Below, one piece after another: positions 25,700 to 34,215 of a stretch of DNA of 64,000 nt; within the stretch, counting starts at the first letter, position 1; each line of letters opens with the position of its first letter. The notes under the pieces were generated by a model. It saw only the letters and a list, made by a program, of their open reading frames with translations. It searched no databases and was not told the origin of the DNA. Position numbers and translations under genes: made by a program. The DNA comes from Stutzerimonas chloritidismutans AW-1. GTDB lineage: Bacteria; Pseudomonadota; Gammaproteobacteria; Pseudomonadales; Pseudomonadaceae. The stretch spans positions 1 to 64,000 of the forward strand of contig NZ_AOFQ01000071.1 of the NCBI RefSeq assembly GCF_000495915.1. The letters are read 5' to 3'.

Positions 25700-28452
25700 T
25701 GCAGTACGGCTTCCAACGTCTGGTCCTGCTGGGGAGTGCCGGCTACTCGCGCGCCGAGCTGCCGCTCGATGGTGCGGTCTCTCTGGTGGCGCCCAACAAT
25801 ACCGGCAAAACCAGCCTGATCAATGCCCTGCAGTTCCTGCTGATCATCGACCGCCGCAGTATGGATTTTGGGGCGCACGATGTGGACAAGAGCCGGCGCT
25901 TCTATTTCCCCAACAACAGCGCCTATGTGCTGCTGGAGGTGTCGCTGCCGGAGTCCGGCACCGTAGTGCTGGGCTGCGTGGGCAAAGGGGTAAGCTTCGA
26001 GTACGAGTATTTCGCCTCTGCCGGGCCGCTGAAGGTCGAGGAGTTCTGCCTGCCGGACGGCACCCTGGTACCCCAACCGCAACTGGCCAGCCATCTGGCG
26101 AGCTTTGGGCGCCGGGTGTTCAGCTACAGCAGCAGCGAATTCAAAGACATGGTGTACGGCGGACGCAGCCGCAAGTTTGCCAGCGAGCAGGATTTCTGCG
26201 TTTTCCGGCTGGAGCACGCCAGCGATGCCAGCGTTTTTCAGCGGGTGCTGACCCGCACGCTGCGCCTGGACAAACTGCGCTCCAGCGAGGTAAAGGACTA
26301 TCTGCTGCAGATTTTCCGGCGCGATCTGCCGGATGCCAGCATCGACTTCAAGGCGGAATGGGACAAGGCGTTTGCCGACCTCAACGCCGAGCGCAGCCAG
26401 TACCTGGCCGCCGTGCGGCTGCAAGCCACCCTGGGCGAACTGGAACAGAAGCAGGAGGCCCGCCTGGTCTTGCGCGGCAAATTGCTGTGCTGGCGCCCCT
26501 TGATCGACACGGCACTGGGTCAGTGGCAACAGCATTACGAGGCCCGCCAGCAAACCTTGCAGCATGAGTTGGCGCAGTGCGATACCGAGCTGCAGCGCCT
26601 GCGCGAACAGGATATGCAGTCGGCTGGCGAGAAGAAAGAGTGCGAGTTGGAACAACAGCAGCTCCGCCAGCAAGGCGAACAGTTGCGCGCGTTGCAGCAG
26701 CGTTTTGCCTTGATCCCCGACCGCGCCCTGCTGGAGGCGCGCCGCCGCGAGCTGCAGGAACAACGGGATGCGTTGGTGGTACGGATCGGCCAGGCACAGA
26801 GCCGCACGCCAGCGGCTATCGAGCGCGAGCTGGCGCGGCTCGAACGGGAGTCAGCGCAGCTGGCGCAGGAGTTGCGCACCCAGGGGCAAAACCTCTATCA
26901 GCAACTGGCCGGTTTCGTATCTTCGGAACAACTCAACGCGCTGAACAAGGTGCTGGCCAAGCCGGTACTGACCCTGGGCAGCGAGGATTTCCGCCTTGAT
27001 GGCAAGGCCCTGCTTGCGGCCTTGGCCGATGCGAATGCCGGGCAATTCAATTTGCCTGGCCTCCAACTGCGGCTGGAAGCCCTTCCGGCACAGTATCAGC
27101 AACGGACCCTGGCGGAACTGAGCGAATTGCAGCAGGAGTTGCAGCAACAGCAGGCTCAGCTGCAAGAACAACTGGCCACCGCCCTGGCTCTGGAAAACGT
27201 CAAACAGCAACGCCAATCGCTGGAGCAGCAACTGGCCGAACTGGATGCCGAGTTGCGGGACTACGCGCACATGCAGGACTTGCGTCAAAGCGAGGCCGAG
27301 CGCGAGGAGCGCCTGCAGACACTGGCGAAAAAGCTTGCCGAACTCGGCGCCAGTCTGGCGCAGTCGGCCGAACGGCATCGCGCATTGGATCAGCAGCGCC
27401 AACAGCGGCAACAGGATTTGGCGGCCTTGCAGCAGCAACACCGGCAGATCGAGCAACGCCGTCATCAGCGCATCGACCACGAAGGCCCCTTCACCTGGCT
27501 GGCCGATCTGCCGCACAGCCCCTGGTTGGCCCAGCCAGAGTTCGCGCTGGAGCAACTGGCCGAGCGACTGCAGACCTATCAGGTCGACTGCCGCCAGTTG
27601 CTGGAGCTGGATGAGCAGATCCGCCATCTGCTGGGTGAAATCCATAGCGGTGGATTGACCAAGTATCAGTTTGTCGGCGAACCGGAAAGCGAGATTGTTC
27701 GTCTCGTTGAATTCGCCCATCACCTGCCGCAGGAAGCCGAAGCCCTGGAAAAGAAAGTACGCTCGGCTGTGGTGAATGTGGCCGCCTGCCTGCGCGAACT
27801 GCGCGACGGCCTGTTTGCTTTCAAGCGCCGGATGCGCGAGTTCAACCGCAAGATCAGCGGCCGGCAACTTTCCGATCTGGCAGTGTTCAAGATCGAACCC
27901 GAAGACGAAACCATTCTGGTCGAAGCCATCGAACTGCTGATCAGTACCGCCGCCACTGTGGACAGCGGCGAAACCTTCGAGCTGTTCAACCAGCAGAGCG
28001 TCCTTGACGACGAGCAGCTCAATCGCGCCAAGACCCTGCTGATCGAAGAGGGCAATGCCCGCCACGGCCTGCGCGTGGCCGACCTGTTTCGCCTGCGCTT
28101 CTGGGTCGGCAAGGCAGACCGCGAGCCGGAAGCCTTCGATGACCTCGACAGTGCCGCCTCCAATGGCACCGTGCTGATGGCCAAACTGGTGACGGGGCTG
28201 GCGATGCTGCATCTGATGCAGGATCAGCGTCGCCCCATCCAGGGCATCTGCTACCTAGACGAGGCACTGGCCCTGGACGCCCGCAATCAGCGCAGCCTGA
28301 TCGACACGGCGGCGGAGTTCGGCTTCTCGCTGATTTTTGCCTCACCCGCGCCGCTGACCACCGTGCGCTATTGCGTGCCCATTCATCATCGCCACGGCAG
28401 TAACCAGATCAGCCGGTTCAGCTGGCAGATCATCGAACCCGTGGACGCCTGA
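25699..28452 (+). CDS. Wadjet JetC / MksB-like SMC ATPase
   Basis: The motor of the complex, a 917-aa SMC-like ATPase that would extrude DNA loops and detect small circular DNA. The Walker A region is LVAPNNTGKTSL (29-40), with Ala in place of the usual first Gly. Long Gln/Leu/Glu-rich coiled coils occupy about 270-470 and 480-700. The signature region is GTVLMAKLVTGLAML, and Walker B is GICYLDEALAL with Asp854-Glu855. Its length matches MksB-type rather than canonical SMC proteins. Coupled to jetB and separated from jetD by 2 nt. Confidence 0.9.
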   Translation: MQYGFQRLVLLGSAGYSRAELPLDGAVSLVAPNNTGKTSLINALQFLLIIDRRSMDFGAHDVDKSRRFYFPNNSAYVLLEVSLPESGTVVLGCVGKGVSFEYEYFASAGPLKVEEFCLPDGTLVPQPQLASHLASFGRRVFSYSSSEFKDMVYGGRSRKFASEQDFCVFRLEHASDASVFQRVLTRTLRLDKLRSSEVKDYLLQIFRRDLPDASIDFKAEWDKAFADLNAERSQYLAAVRLQATLGELEQKQEARLVLRGKLLCWRPLIDTALGQWQQHYEARQQTLQHELAQCDTELQRLREQDMQSAGEKKECELEQQQLRQQGEQLRALQQRFALIPDRALLEARRRELQEQRDALVVRIGQAQSRTPAAIERELARLERESAQLAQELRTQGQNLYQQLAGFVSSEQLNALNKVLAKPVLTLGSEDFRLDGKALLAALADANAGQFNLPGLQLRLEALPAQYQQRTLAELSELQQELQQQQAQLQEQLATALALENVKQQRQSLEQQLAELDAELRDYAHMQDLRQSEAEREERLQTLAKKLAELGASLAQSAERHRALDQQRQQRQQDLAALQQQHRQIEQRRHQRIDHEGPFTWLADLPHSPWLAQPEFALEQLAERLQTYQVDCRQLLELDEQIRHLLGEIHSGGLTKYQFVGEPESEIVRLVEFAHHLPQEAEALEKKVRSAVVNVAACLRELRDGLFAFKRRMREFNRKISGRQLSDLAVFKIEPEDETILVEAIELLISTAATVDSGETFELFNQQSVLDDEQLNRAKTLLIEEGNARHGLRVADLFRLRFWVGKADREPEAFDDLDSAASNGTVLMAKLVTGLAMLHLMQDQRRPIQGICYLDEALALDARNQRSLIDTAAEFGFSLIFASPAPLTTVRYCVPIHHRHGSNQISRFSWQIIEPVDA

Positions 28453-28454
28453 TC

Positions 28455-29330
28455 ATGGATCGCACCCTGCGCGCGGCTTTGCTCAAGTTGAATAGCCAAG
28501 CCGAATTGCCCGCCAGCCAGTTCACCGCTGCCCAACGCAGCGCCTTGGATCGTTTTACCCGGCAGACCGGCGCGGTGATCTGTCAGCGTCAGGGGCGCGG
28601 GGATGTTTACCGTGTCAGCGACCCGCAGATTTTTGCGATCCATCTGAGCGACCTCTGCCCCCAGGTCGAGATGCTGGCCACCGATAATGTGCCGCTGCGG
28701 GCGCAGCGCATCGCTTACGCGCGAGACAGCAAAGCTGGCAGTCATCAGCATGATTGCTATTACCCCTTGCTCAAGGCCGTCGGCGACAAGGTACTTTGGC
28801 GGCAAGGGGAACACGGGGCAGAACTCTCACTCAGCCAAGTGACGCGCGACTTCGGGGCGGCCTGTCTGCGCATCGAGACCGGTGACGCCTGGCAAACCGA
28901 ACAGCCGCTCTGGCTGGTGGAGAACCAAGCACTGTTTGACCGCACAGATTGGCTGCCGGGCGGAACCCAGGGGACTCTGTTGTACTACGGTGGACAGCTT
29001 GATGGCCGACTCGTCGGCTGGTTAGCGCAGCACCCGCGTGCCAGCCGTGTCGTACTGTTCCCAGATTATGACGGTGTGGGACTGGCAAACTTCGCGCGAC
29101 TTTACACACAGCTTGGCGACGCCTGCGAATGCTGGCTGATGCCCGACTGGCAAGGCAAGCTGGCACGTTATGGCAGCCAGCGGCTATGGCAGGGTACGGT
29201 TTGGGATACGTTTCGGGAGTTCACCAGTGCTGTTCCGCAGTTACCTGATTATCTGGGCCCGTTAACCGAACAAATGCGCCAATCCGGACGGGCGCTCGAA
29301 CAAGAAGCGGTCTGGCTATCTGTTCTGTAG
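28455..29330 (+). CDS. Wadjet JetD / MksG-like toprim nuclease
   Basis: The 291-aa nuclease of the complex, which cuts DNA trapped by the SMC motor. A toprim-like active site is visible: Glu156 in WLVENQALF and the pair Asp204-x-Asp206 in LFPDYDGVG. The N-terminal 130 residues form a winged-helix-like domain (FTRQTGAVICQRQGRGDVYR). With the preceding three genes this gives a complete F-E-B-G set. Its 3' end overlaps the convergent regulator gene by 15 bp. I did not assign a Wadjet type. Confidence 0.85.
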   Translation: MDRTLRAALLKLNSQAELPASQFTAAQRSALDRFTRQTGAVICQRQGRGDVYRVSDPQIFAIHLSDLCPQVEMLATDNVPLRAQRIAYARDSKAGSHQHDCYYPLLKAVGDKVLWRQGEHGAELSLSQVTRDFGAACLRIETGDAWQTEQPLWLVENQALFDRTDWLPGGTQGTLLYYGGQLDGRLVGWLAQHPRASRVVLFPDYDGVGLANFARLYTQLGDACECWLMPDWQGKLARYGSQRLWQGTVWDTFREFTSAVPQLPDYLGPLTEQMRQSGRALEQEAVWLSVL

Positions 29331-30026
29331 ATGCCCTTTGAGTAAGCTCGCAATGTCACCTGGGGCCAGGCCAGCCTCTAGGGACCGCCTCAGCGCCAGC
29401 TCCAGTTGTTGCCAGCCCTGCGCTGAAGAGACATTACTGCCTAATGTTTCGGTCAGACGGAACATCAGCCCTTCCAGCAGCTCTTCGTCACCCACGTCCG
29501 CTGCGGTCTGCTCCGCTAGTGCCAAGAGGACGTTGCGCGCAGATGCCAACGAGTCGATTGGCACCCCGGCCAATGCCGTAGGCGTAGTGATGACACGATC
29601 CACCCTGGCGACTGTCGCCAGATCAAGGGCCTGATCGACGCCCGGCTCGATCTTCATGCGGATCAGCACATCGCCAGCCAACAGAAAGCGCGTCTTGATA
29701 AGCCCCGGCTGCTCATCCTGAAACAACCACACCGGCTGGTTGTTGGTCTGCAACAGGCTTAGTACGAGCCTGCTGTCATCCAGTGCCCCGCGATCCTGCC
29801 ACTGGTGCAACACGTCGGTACGCAGGCGGCCGCCTTCCACACCGAGGTGGTGCAGCAGGCCGATCAAACGTTTGGCGGAGATCACCTGTTCCTTGCCACG
29901 CAGCCAGACCGAGAGGTTGGCAGTACGGATGCCGGTGGCTTCGGCGATCCGCCCCAGCGTTTCCCCGCGCAGTCGTATCAAGGCGGCGGCAAAGCCTGGC
30001 AATTGTTCGTTGGCAATGCTTGGCAT
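29316..30026 (-). CDS. HTH regulator divergent from Lon-like ATPase
   Basis: A 236-aa protein starting MPSIANEQLPGFAAALIRLR. Residues about 10-60 form an XRE-like helix-turn-helix (GETLGRIAEATGIRTANLSVWLRGKE written across two helices). The remaining 170 residues are a ligand- or partner-binding-type domain of unknown family. The start at 30026 is preferred; the longer frame to 30293 would run through the operators and into the divergent gene. Matched 17-bp sites lie between it and the ATPase at 30156, so it probably represses both. Confidence 0.75.
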   Translation of the reverse strand: MPSIANEQLPGFAAALIRLRGETLGRIAEATGIRTANLSVWLRGKEQVISAKRLIGLLHHLGVEGGRLRTDVLHQWQDRGALDDSRLVLSLLQTNNQPVWLFQDEQPGLIKTRFLLAGDVLIRMKIEPGVDQALDLATVARVDRVITTPTALAGVPIDSLASARNVLLALAEQTAADVGDEELLEGLMFRLTETLGSNVSSAQGWQQLELALRRSLEAGLAPGDIASLLKGHLQNR

Positions 30027-30044
30027 GTCGGGCTCTGTGAATTC

Positions 30045-30134
30045 ACTGTAAATCACTATAAGACTTATTGACCGACAAGACGAGCGTGCGGAGTTTGGTG
30101 ATTCGCGCAAACCACTGTTATAGTAATTTATAGT
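30045..30134. promoter_or_regulatory. Paired operators between regulator and AAA ATPase
   Basis: Site 1 (30045-30061, reverse strand) reads TTATAGTGATTTACAGT; site 2 (30118-30134, forward) reads TTATAGTAATTTATAGT. They match at 15 of 17 positions in opposite orientations, one near each start codon. Site 2 carries a -10-like TATAGT. This is the layout of an autoregulated divergent promoter. Confidence 0.7.
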
Positions 30135-30155
30135 TAGGCTATTTGAGAGGCCATC

Positions 30156-31730
30156 ATGCGTAAGCCAAAGCAAGCCCGTCCGTTGCGCCTGCGGGAATAC
30201 GAAGCAGCCATTGCTGCACTCAAGGCGCAGCATCCCTGGCTTGCCCGGCAGATCGTCGAACCCGCGCCAGGGCATCTGGCCGTGGTGGCACATCTGTTTG
30301 CTCAGCTGGAATACCTGCTGCCGCCCACAGTGCTCGCACGCAAGGGCTCACTGTCAGTGAGCTGCAACCGGGATCGCCTGGCCATCCATTACCAGCCGCC
30401 GCGACGCCACAGCGAACGTGCAGCGGCCGTGCTCGATTTGATTGCCCAGACCAAGCATCTTTCGCAGCAACAATGCCCGGTTTGCGGTGCGCAGGTTGTC
30501 GGGGATGGCATCCGTCCGCAACGCTGTCCGCAACACGACGGCATCCAAGGATTGTTTGCCGAAGAAGTGCGCCGCAGCCGCCAGCTCATCGTCGAACAAG
30601 GTGTGCAGCAGGTGGTGCGCGACTTGGGCAAGGTAACGAGCGAGGATGCACGTGCCGCCGTGGCAGCTGAAAATGAGCCGGTCTTGAGTGAAGCCGAACC
30701 GGAGCAGGTTCAGGAACAGTCGACAGAAGCGGCCAAATCAGAGCCAGCGCCGAGCATCGTCTTTCTCGATGAAGCCGGGCTGGAGGCGTTCGTGGATCGC
30801 CACCGACCAAAAGGCGACGACAAGTTCAAGCGCGCACAGGCGATGGCAGAGCGGATCAAGCGGGCGGGCCATGGTAGCCGCCAACTGGGCCTGCTACCCC
30901 CGGACTGGAAAGCCCTGCTGGATGAGTTCGCGCAGGCTTTCCCAAACTTCCATGAACTGGCCGAGCTGCTGCGTGATCACTTCGCCTTGTCCAGTCTGGG
31001 CGATGGCCGCGTGTCCTGGCCTGCCGTGTTGCTGGTCGGCCCGGCGGGCATTGGTAAAACCGAGGCGGCACGCTGGCTGGCCGATCAGCTCGTGCTGCCG
31101 TTTCGGGTCTTCGATATGGCGAGCACGCAATCGAGTTCGCCGCTCGCAGGTTCCGAATCGTTCTGGAGCAATTCCGAGCCAGGCCAGCTTTTCGAGCTGC
31201 TGGCCTACCAGCCGCTGGCCAACCCGGTGGTGGTGCTCGATGAGCTGGATAAGGCCAGCAACGGGCGACCGCAATACGATCCGCTGGCGGCGCTCTATAC
31301 CTTGCTGGAACCGCGCAGTGCGCGGAATTTCATCGACCTGTCGATCCGTGATTTCTCCATCGACGCCAGTCATGTCAATTGGATGGCGACCGCGAATGAG
31401 CTGGAAGCGATTCCAGGGCCGCTGCGCTCACGGCTGACAGTGCTGCACATTCAACCGCCCAAGCCGGAGCAGGTCAGAAGCATTGCGCAGTCGATCTACA
31501 ACCGGCTCCGCGACGAGTCCAGCTGGGGCACAGCTTTTGCCGAGCGACTGGGTGATGATGTCCTGTCCCGTCTGCAAGCCTTGCCGCCGCGCAGTGTGCG
31601 CCTGATTCTGCAGCGGGCCTTGGGCTCGGCAGCTCGTGATGGCCGGGGTGTTGTCCAAGTGCAAGACATCAGGCCGCCGGTCGAGATCAACCGCCGTGGC
31701 GTTGGCTTTGTCAGCGAGGGCTGGAATTGA
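30156..31730 (+). CDS. Zinc-finger Lon-like AAA+ ATPase without protease domain
   Basis: A 524-aa ATPase. A putative zinc site CPVC(107-110)...CPQH(124-127) precedes a charged linker (about 160-200). The AAA+ core has Walker A GPAGIGKT (295-302), Walker B VVVLDELDKAS (358-368) and sensor-1 WMATANE. The stretch from the Walker B through IPGPLRSRL closely follows the Lon protease ATPase, including the PLAALYTLLEP region, but the protein ends without a Ser-Lys protease domain. It could remodel or unfold a partner. No standard defence system that I know has this exact makeup. Its 3' end nearly touches the convergent operon. Confidence 0.82.
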   Translation: MRKPKQARPLRLREYEAAIAALKAQHPWLARQIVEPAPGHLAVVAHLFAQLEYLLPPTVLARKGSLSVSCNRDRLAIHYQPPRRHSERAAAVLDLIAQTKHLSQQQCPVCGAQVVGDGIRPQRCPQHDGIQGLFAEEVRRSRQLIVEQGVQQVVRDLGKVTSEDARAAVAAENEPVLSEAEPEQVQEQSTEAAKSEPAPSIVFLDEAGLEAFVDRHRPKGDDKFKRAQAMAERIKRAGHGSRQLGLLPPDWKALLDEFAQAFPNFHELAELLRDHFALSSLGDGRVSWPAVLLVGPAGIGKTEAARWLADQLVLPFRVFDMASTQSSSPLAGSESFWSNSEPGQLFELLAYQPLANPVVVLDELDKASNGRPQYDPLAALYTLLEPRSARNFIDLSIRDFSIDASHVNWMATANELEAIPGPLRSRLTVLHIQPPKPEQVRSIAQSIYNRLRDESSWGTAFAERLGDDVLSRLQALPPRSVRLILQRALGSAARDGRGVVQVQDIRPPVEINRRGVGFVSEGWN

Positions 31731-31736
31731 GGTTGC

Positions 31737-32006
31737 TCAGCGTTGTCCGGATAGCCAGGCCGCACCGGCGGCCAGTGCATCGGCCTCGCTGGGGTAAGTG
31801 GTCGATGGGCCGCTGATGATGCAGGGCTTGGTTTCGCCGTCGCCTTCCACCGTCCACAGCTCCCAGGTTCCGTCATTTTTCCAGCTAGGGATGGCGGTGT
31901 AGGGTTTGTCTTTCAGCGCAGCCAGCGCGGCATCCACTTCGGGACGGATCTGCAACTCACCCGAGTAGATATAGGGTGTCGCGCAGCGGGCATCAGATCG
32001 GCTCAT
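31737..32006 (-). CDS. Small hypothetical protein, last gene of SLOG operon
   Basis: An 89-aa protein from MSRSDARCATPYIYSGEL. It contains KPYTAIPSWKNDGTWELWTV and ends SEADALAAGAAWLSGQR, suggesting a small alpha/beta domain. No motif that I recognise, no signal peptide. The start at 32006 overlaps the SLOG gene's 3' end by 14 nt; a longer frame to 32225 would lie wholly inside that gene and is rejected. Last of a five-gene minus-strand cluster convergent with the Lon-like ATPase. Confidence 0.65.
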   Translation of the reverse strand: MSRSDARCATPYIYSGELQIRPEVDAALAALKDKPYTAIPSWKNDGTWELWTVEGDGETKPCIISGPSTTYPSEADALAAGAAWLSGQR

Positions 32007-32469
32007 GTTCCTTGCTCCAAAAAAGCTCCAGTAGTGCGCTCGCCTGCAGGTAGATACCGGGGTTGCGTGCTTCACTCGGGCCAGCAATGTTGAGAATAGC
32101 GACGGGATGGCTAAGCAACCAGTCTTGCCATGCCGCCAACAGCTCTTCTGCAGGGTCATGCAAATCGCACAGCAGTAGCGGCTTGCCGTGTCCCGTCGCC
32201 AGATCGCGAGTGAGCAGGCTGCCACCTTCGATCCTGTCCCGGTAAATGATCAGTGTGGCATCAGCGTCCAGCACATTGCGTTTGGTGCGCTGGCGATAAC
32301 CGCTGGATTCGGTCTCCATCAACTGGTAGCGAGCATCCAGTACGCCATCAGCGGCCCGTCGGCCTGCCGGGCACCAGCCGCCGTGCGGAATCTGCCGGGC
32401 AATAGCGAAATCCAGCGCAGCCCGGTCTACGCCGGTCTGGCCGCCGGAGAGGATGCGCTGAATGCTCAC
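31993..32469 (-). CDS. SLOG / YpsA-type putative nucleotide-binding protein
   Basis: A 158-aa protein starting at a GTG (GTGA overlap with the upstream stop). The N-terminal ILSGGQTGVDRAALDFAI is the glycine-rich signature of the putative molybdenum-carrier / YpsA branch of the SLOG superfamily; TLIIYRD and TRDLATGHGKPLLL follow the Rossmann-like pattern. SLOG proteins bind nucleotides, and several act as sensors or effectors in defence systems. A housekeeping molybdenum role is unlikely here, since no cofactor genes are nearby. A nucleotide-sensing role is inference. Confidence 0.82.
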   Translation of the reverse strand: MSIQRILSGGQTGVDRAALDFAIARQIPHGGWCPAGRRAADGVLDARYQLMETESSGYRQRTKRNVLDADATLIIYRDRIEGGSLLTRDLATGHGKPLLLCDLHDPAEELLAAWQDWLLSHPVAILNIAGPSEARNPGIYLQASALLELFWSKEHEPI

Positions 32470-32882
32470 CCTTGCTCCGTTGCGGCGACCGTGCAAGTCA
32501 CTTGAACCTCTGCGCTGGGCTGATCTGCCGAGAGCTGGCCGATGCGCCCGCGCTGGCTGGCAAGCTTCAGTTGCTTGCGCACCTGTTCCAGGCTGCGCTT
32601 TTCGATCACTGCGGTATAGCTCGCACCCAATTCACCATCCGGGTCGATGAACAGCTCGATACGCGTCACCGGCAACCCGAACACTGTGAAGCTGCGTGCC
32701 GGTGTCAGCGACCAACTGCCGGGAGCATTGGGCGCAATGCCGTCCAGTACGTGCAACGGCAAGGCTTGACGGCATTCCACGGCGGCGACGATGGCTGGCT
32801 CGATCCGCAACCAGTGGTTGAGGTCTGGGGCAGTGCCATCCATCAGCACCACCGGCATGGCTGCCAGTAGCAACGCTTTCAT
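32466..32882 (-). CDS. Hypothetical exported-type protein in SLOG operon
   Basis: A 138-aa protein with a short hydrophobic N-terminus (MKALLLAAMPVVLMDGTAPD) that could be a weak signal peptide, though it has only one Lys and no clear cleavage motif. The body is beta-rich (SFTVFGLPVTRIELFIDPDG), followed by a helical KRSLEQVRKQLKLASQRG. I do not recognise the family. It overlaps both the lipoprotein gene (ATGA) and the SLOG gene (GTGA), so it is co-translated with them. Confidence 0.65.
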   Translation of the reverse strand: MKALLLAAMPVVLMDGTAPDLNHWLRIEPAIVAAVECRQALPLHVLDGIAPNAPGSWSLTPARSFTVFGLPVTRIELFIDPDGELGASYTAVIEKRSLEQVRKQLKLASQRGRIGQLSADQPSAEVQVTCTVAATEQG

Positions 32883-33523
32883 CCCTTGAGGTTCCTGATC
32901 CAGAAGCGGCGGTCATCGACCGTGAAGTTGGGGTCATAGCCGACCAGCGTGAGCAACGAACCGACATAGTAAAGGCCGAACTGATTCATCAGCCAGCGCT
33001 CCATCGCCGGGTCGCTGGGCAGCTTGCTGTACGGTGGGGTTGGCCCGTCGCTGCGAACCTGACCGCTGGTCTTGCCGGAGATGGAAAAGCTCTTCCAGGT
33101 CAGCACGAAGTTGTTTGACTGTTTCGGCAGCTCCGGCGCGCAAAGCGACAGATTGCTGAAGCGCTCGGAGCGCTTGGCGTCGTGCCAGAGCACTGCATCA
33201 AAGTGAATGCAATCGCTGGCTTTGAGCGTGAGGCTACGGGTCAGCGTCATCTGATCAGCCGGAATTTGCAGATTGCTGATCACCACCTTGGGCCACTCCG
33301 GGGCGTGACCGTCGGTAGACAGATTCTGGCGCAAGGCGTTATGCAGTGGAGTGCCAAGCAAGCTGTTGCGATTTGCTGCGCTTGCGGACGTAGCCGCTTG
33401 CGAAAGGCTGCTCCCAATCGATTTTCCCAAGCCGTTCATGGAATCCAGTGCGCCTTGCATGTCGGGTGTGGCACAACCTGTCAATACAAAAGGCAGAAGC
33501 AGCAAGCTCCGGTAGTGTTTCAT
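32879..33523 (-). CDS. Lipoprotein in SLOG operon
   Basis: A 214-aa protein with a lipoprotein signal peptide: basic start MKHYR, hydrophobic LLLLPFVL and a lipobox LTGC with Cys17. The mature part has a helical region rich in Ser/Ala (about 25-60), then a beta-rich domain with Cys pairs. Residue +2 after Cys is Ala, which favours sorting to the outer membrane. Family unknown. The start at 33523 places the lipobox correctly; the longer frame to 33574 would bury it. Confidence 0.78.
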   Translation of the reverse strand: MKHYRSLLLLPFVLTGCATPDMQGALDSMNGLGKSIGSSLSQAATSASAANRNSLLGTPLHNALRQNLSTDGHAPEWPKVVISNLQIPADQMTLTRSLTLKASDCIHFDAVLWHDAKRSERFSNLSLCAPELPKQSNNFVLTWKSFSISGKTSGQVRSDGPTPPYSKLPSDPAMERWLMNQFGLYYVGSLLTLVGYDPNFTVDDRRFWIRNLKG

Positions 33524-33540
33524 CGCAGTTCCTCGCGAGG

Positions 33541-34195
33541 TTATCCGTTGAAGAGGGCATTGAGCTGGGCACACCAGGTTTCCGCCGCCCGACGGCTCAT
33601 GGGGAAACTGAGTAATGGTCGTTGCGGATCGGCGGTTTGCAGCTCGATGGCGAAGTCTTTCGCGCGTACCGTGCGCTCGAAGGTCGGCACGCTCATGCCG
33701 CTGGCGTTGACCTGACGGCTACCGCCGTTCATCTCCATGCTCTCGACCTCGCGCCAGGTCATCCGCCAGCCGAGCAGCCAGGAGAAGTCGTGCAGTTTGT
33801 ATGCGTCATTGACCACATCGCAGGCCGCGATCTTGCGATTCCGGGTCAAAAACAAGGAATGCCGGCGCGGGATAACCCAGGAGATGTCCAGCATCGAATG
33901 ACAGCCCCTGCTGGGCGTTGAGCTTGGCGACAAGGGCCTGGCAGCGGGCCTGCAGACGTGCCAGAAAGCGGAAGGACAGCGTGAAGATCGCCAGCGAAAT
34001 CAGCAGATAGAGCATCAGCTCACTGGTCAACAGCCCCCAAAGCGATGTCTGTGACAGGCGCGCAGGCCCCACGCCGACCATCGCCAGTACAAGAATCAGC
34101 GTAAGACCAGCGGCAGCAAGACCTGAAAGCCCAGCCACCGGAACTGCCAGCCCCGCCGCCGCTCCCACCCCCGCAGTCTTCCAGACGCTTGCCAT
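33541..34195 (-). pseudogene. Membrane protein gene split by a frameshift
   Basis: Two overlapping frames appear to be one gene. The 5' part (34195 to 33806) encodes two hydrophobic segments (about residues 10-40 and 58-80) and runs through FLVFDPES before ending in off-frame QDRGLRCGQ. The 3' part, read in the next frame from about 33837, continues RKIAACDVVNDAYKLHDFSW to the stop at 33541. Joining them at 33835-33839 gives a smooth protein of about 218 aa. Restoring a lost CG pair in CGCGC would do this. It may be a true mutation, a sequencing error or, less likely, recoding. Confidence 0.7.
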
Positions 34196-34215
34196 ACGTC
34201 ATTTCCCCCCATTTT

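Noticed and set aside
32007-32225. N-terminal extension of the 89-aa protein to 32225
   Set aside because: It lies wholly inside the SLOG gene in another frame and lacks a ribosome-binding site.
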